A DNA stretch of 64,000 bases, from NCBI GenBank assembly GCA_015183035.1, contig JACZZP010000008.1:1736001-1800000 (forward strand). The letters are read 5' to 3'. The stretch's first letter is position 1; each line of letters opens with the position of its first letter. The notes beneath the pieces were generated by a model, which saw nothing but the letters and a program-made list of their open reading frames with translations, did not search any database and was not told the origin of the DNA. The stretch is from Meloidogyne chitwoodi (taxonomy: Eukaryota; Nematoda; Chromadorea; Rhabditida; Meloidogynidae). The translations under genes were made by a program, and so were the position numbers. Of the stretch, positions 58,801-64,000 are shown piece after piece.

Positions 58801-60093
58801 AAATAAAAACATACCAACTAGTATGTATGTATATTCTAAAAACTCCCCTATATATATATAATATATTAATACCACCCACATGGATTGTTTAGTAACACTA
58901 GCAGCTTTGTGGGGAAAATCTTACTTACTTTGTTTGTGGGTTAGCCTGGCCCTGCCTTTCTCTTTTTAGAATCGATGAAAAGAAAATTAAATAAAATATA
59001 AAAATAATGATGTTTTTGTTGTTGGTTTGATGACGAAGCTTTTTTGTGTGTTTTAATGACAAAAATGATGTGATGTTTTTATTTAATTTATTTTTAGTTA
59101 TTTTTTATTTTATTTAATTTTGTTGTATTTTAGCAGAAATATATATAAATATATACTAAATATATACTAAATAAAAAAAGACTTTTTTTATTTATTTAAA
59201 AACGTGAAAGAATGAAAAAAAGAGAAAAATTTTTGCAAAAATAAAATAAATAAATAATAAAAAAAAAAGAGGGATTTCCAATGAAAAGCTTAAAAAAAAA
59301 GAATATAAAAAAAGTAAATTTAAACTATTTTTTAGCAAAAATATTATTTAAAATAATTTTTAATGTTTAAAAATTATTTAAATTAATTTTGGATTTAATT
59401 AGAACACAAATATTATTTTCTGACTAAATTTTAATTTAATTTATTTAAATTAAATTAATTAAAATTTAAATTATTTTAAAATTTATTTAAATAATTAATT
59501 TAAAATAATTAAAAAAATAAAATGTCTCGATATAAAAGAAGAAGTAATTTATTTATTTATGTTGGAGTGTGTGTTGTCTATGTGTCCAGACAACCCCCTT
59601 TGATAAAAATATTCTTTTTTTTCTTTTCGCAAAAAATAAAAAAAATAAAAAAGTAAAAGAAAGATGAGTGACTGCCCAATATATTTATTGTGAAATTCAC
59701 GTGCAAAAATAAATATATTTTTTTTAAATTTATTGATTCTCAACGAGAGTCTCGTAGTTTTTAAAAAAAATAAAAGAGAAAGTCCAAAATACCCAGACAT
59801 ATATTTCTAAAAGAAAAAAGTCTCTTTTTTTATTTAAATATTACGAAAAATAAAATATATTTTTAAATTTATTAAATAAATTATATTTAATTAATTTATT
59901 TAATTAAATATTATTATTAATTTTATTTTATAAATATTTATAAAAGTCAAAGTTGAGTAGAAAATATAATCTTTTATTTTTTAAAATTATTATTTTAAAT
60001 ATTTAATTAATATTTTGGGTTTTTAAATATTTTTAAATAAATTAATTAAAAAAAGAAAACATTAAAAATGGATAGATTTTCTCTCTATCCCAT

Positions 60094-61052
<959 letters not shown>

Positions 61053-63169
61053 TAAATATTAATTTTTATTTCCCAAAAACTAAACTTTTTTAAAAGATCA
61101 CAGATTATTTGTGGGATATTAGGGGCACATACATAGCTATTCTCATCATATTAAATTAAATAATATTTAAAAATAATTATTTATTTATTTATTTTAATTT
61201 AAATAAATAATTTTTGTTTCTTATTAAATAAAATATTTTTTATTTTTTTTAAATAAATAAATGAGTACATTATTTAATTAATTAATAATTAATTAAATAA
61301 ATATTATCATGTGAATTTATTTTATTTAAATTAAAAAAAATTTTTTTTTTAATTTTCAAGGATTAAAATGAATGAATTAAAAAATAAAATAAATTTATTG
61401 ACGCAAGTAGAACATTTTTTTAATAAATTTAAAAAAAATATTAAAATATTCTTTAAATATTTCTTTAAGGGGGAAATATATTTTTTTGTTTTTTAGAATT
61501 TTAAAAAAATATTAATTTATTTTTTAAAATCACTTAAATATATTTCGAAATAATTTTCTAATAATTAATAATTACTAATAAATATTAAAAAAAATAAATA
61601 AAAAGAAATGAAAAAATAGAGACGAAAAATAAAATTATAAATATTAAAAAAATATTTATTTATTTATTTATTAAAAAAAATAAAGAATTTAAAAAATTAG
61701 TAAACAATAAATAAATAAAGTAAACAAATTTATTTAATTATTGACTACTACTAAGTGTCCAATAAATGTTTTTTAATCTTAAAAAGTGAAAAGAATAAAA
61801 ATAAATATTTTTATTTATTTATTTATAAATAGGGGCAAAGTTTATATTTATTTATTTATTTTTTTTAATTTTTTTAGAGAAAATAAATTCTCGAAAATAT
61901 GGCCAAAAATAAATTAAATAAATATTTTTTGTGAGTCATTTTTTGAAATAAAAATAAAATAAATAAATAAATGGGAGGAAATGACTCATATACAAATTAA
62001 AATGACCAAAATAAATTTTTTACGATATTTTTAAAAATAAAAAAAATTAATGATTATTTTAAAGGAATTTTTTCATGAATATTATTAATTTTTTAAAATA
62101 ATTATTCACCGAAGAACATTTAATAATTTATTTAATAATTTATTAAATATTTAAAAATACAAATTGGCCAAATAATAAATTAATATTTATATTTTATTAA
62201 ATTTAAAAAATATAAATATTCCATTTTCTTGAGTAAGGAGTGAATTTAAAATTTATTAGTAATTTAATTTAATTTAAAAAGAATATTTTAATATTTATTT
62301 TTATATTTTTTAAAAATAGTAATATTTTTAAAAATGTCAAATTAAAGTAAATAAATATTATTTAAATAATAAATAAATATATTATTATCATGAGAAAATT
62401 ATTACCAAAAAAAAAAATAATTTTTTTTTAAAGGAAAAATAAATAAAATATATTTAGTTAAAATGAATAATAATTTTTTTTTAATTTTAAGGAATGAGGA
62501 AATAAATTTATAAATTTAGACAAATTAAATAAATTTAAAATTTATTAAAATAAATTAATTTTTAAATAAAATAAATATTTTATTTAATTAAATATATTCT
62601 AAAAAATAAATAAAATTTAAAATATTAAAAAAAAAATAAAAATATTTTTCTTTTACTTTTTAGATTTTTAATAAAAACAAAAAGAAGAAGAAAAAATAAT
62701 ATTTTTATTAAAATAAAAAAAAAATAAATAAATCAAATAAATATATTTATTACTTATGTAAATATATTTATTGAGAGTAGTAGTGAGAATAATATTTACC
62801 AGTTATTATATTTGTTTGGATTTGCGTGGGTTTTATTTTATGTTTTAAGTATTTGTAAATATAAACAAAATTTTTAAAAAGTAAATACAAACGTGTTTTG
62901 CTCTAAAAAGAGATAAAAAAGTTTAAATAAAGTTATATTAAAATGTTGTTTGTTTAATATAAATAATGTTTTTATTTATAAAAACATTGGTTTGTAAAAA
63001 CATTAAACTTGTGTTTTGTAAAAACATTAAACTTTGTTTTAATAAACAAACATCTACTATAATTCTTTTGTAAAAACTTGTTGAAACATCAAAACATTAT
63101 TTTTAAAAATACAAACATTAAAAACAAACGTATTAAGATTTAATTATTTATTGCTTTTATAAAAATTAA

Positions 63170-64000
63170 TTAATTAATTTTATTATTTCTTTTCCTTTTA
63201 TTGTTTTTTCTTCTTTTTTGTTTTTTATTATTATTTTTCATTTTATGCCAATCAGAAAATCCAATAGAATCAGGTGGAAATGAATAAACCTTTTTTATTA
63301 AATTAAATTTTAAATTATTTTTTAATTTTACCTCCATTACCCAATGTGGATATGAGTCACGGGAAAGCATTTTTCTTGGAGATTTTGCATATCTTTTATT
63401 TTATATAATTTAAATTAATTTATTTAAATATTATTTTAATTTATTTAATTTTACCTGTCACCAGGAAATTCAATAAATAATGTCCAAGCTCCTTTTCTAT
63501 TAATCTTAAAATAAAATAAATATTTATTTATTTAATTAATTAAATAAAAATACATTATAACTATTTGTAAATATTTGTCCAGTAGATACATAAAAATCAA
63601 CAGTATTATCTACACCAATTAATCGAAAGAATATAGCTTCAGTTACATTATGATTTCTTTAAAATATTTTTTAAAATAAATTAAAAATAAATTGTGCAAT
63701 TTTTAATATTTTTTAAAAATATTAAAAAAAAACAATTTATTTATTTATTTTTTATTTTTAATTAAATTAAATTAAATCAAAAATAATTTATATATTTATT
63801 TATTTTTTAATTAAATTATAATATTTTTAAAATTAATTAATTAATTTAAAAATAAATTGAGCAATTTTTGGATTTTTTAAAAATATTAAAAAAAATAATT
63901 TATTTATTTTTTTTTAATTTTTAAAATTAATTAATTAAATTAAAAATAAATAATTAAATTAAATTAATTAAAATAACCTAATAGATAAAGTAATCCAATA
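63170..64000 (-). CDS. Unrecognised gene, 3' part, cut by window edge
   Basis: Five exons can be joined from the right edge: YWITLSIR, NHNVTEAIFFRLIGVDNTVD with DFYVSTGQIFTNSYN, INRKGAWTLFIEFPGDR, YAKSPRKMLSRDSYPHWVME, and VYSFPPDSIGFSDWHKMK. A very basic tail of K, N and R ends at the stop at 63170-63172. Splice sites are canonical and phases agree, so it is real coding sequence. The NVT is a possible N-glycosylation site. I do not recognise the family. It is on the same strand as the unrecognised gene at 57190-58258, about 5 kb away; whether they belong to one long gene cannot be settled here. Confidence 0.6.

Overview
This is a eukaryotic window from a very AT-rich genome. Genes are split by many tiny introns, mostly 40-55 nt, often beginning GTTTTT or GTAAAA and ending TTTTAG. 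The protein set is nematode: an egl-3/PC2 convertase, ET-like cysteine modules, an MSP-domain protein, HUT-1, DPY-30 and 5S rRNA genes close to the nematode consensus. Base composition, intron size and acceptor-like sites just upstream of start codons fit a tylenchid plant-parasitic nematode, with a root-knot nematode (Meloidogyne) most likely. The species is inferred, not proven.

Layout. 1-918 (-): N-terminal part of an M17 aminopeptidase like C. elegans W07G4.4. 1027-1976: two fold-back elements. 2391-4457 (+): epsinR/CLINT1. 5335-6880 (-): SLC35B1/HUT-1 transporter. 7331-8807 (+) and 8961-10526 (+): MYG1 then a two-CRD galectin, spaced like an operon. 10911-18709: a core histone quartet as two divergent pairs, H2B/H4 and H2A/H3, each gene with introns and a 3' stem-loop. 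Mitochondrial glutamate dehydrogenase (-) lies between the pairs. 18932-21079 (-): Lark/RBM4-like RNA-binding protein. 21480-22205 (-): DPY-30. 22472-22877: two fold-back elements. 23078-26637 (+): NAA35 of NatC. 27261-29873 (+): PP2A B56 subunit. 30446-32043 (-): eIF5. 33574-34117 (-) and 34346-35240 (+): an MSP-domain protein and a basic membrane-anchored protein sharing a short promoter. 36894-37776 (-): nuclear poly(A)-binding protein PABP-2. 38395-39880 (+): LAMTOR1-like Ragulator subunit with a fold-back element in intron 1. 40370-41488 (-): unrecognised gene. 42160-43851 (-): four-Ig muscle-type protein. 44634-46424 (-): secreted cysteine-rich, probably GPI-anchored protein. 49521-53776 (-): egl-3/PC2, with two 5S rRNA genes in its introns and a third downstream. 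53777-63169: mostly AT-rich sequence with one unrecognised gene at 57190-58258 and an (AAAT)n array of about 0.96 kb. 63170-64000 (-): 3' part of another unrecognised gene.

Most genes are housekeeping and need not act together. The linked groups are the histone quartet with E2F-like motifs, the divergent MSP/basic-protein pair (sperm-type promoter suspected), and MYG1-galectin. The most unusual signals are: six fold-back elements whose arms are often built of short tandem words, two of which share a core although their arms differ; one element inserted at a 5' splice site with a perfect 8-bp duplication; 5S rRNA genes inside egl-3 introns; trans-splice-like acceptors in front of all four stem-loop histone genes; and a GC-AG intron in H3.
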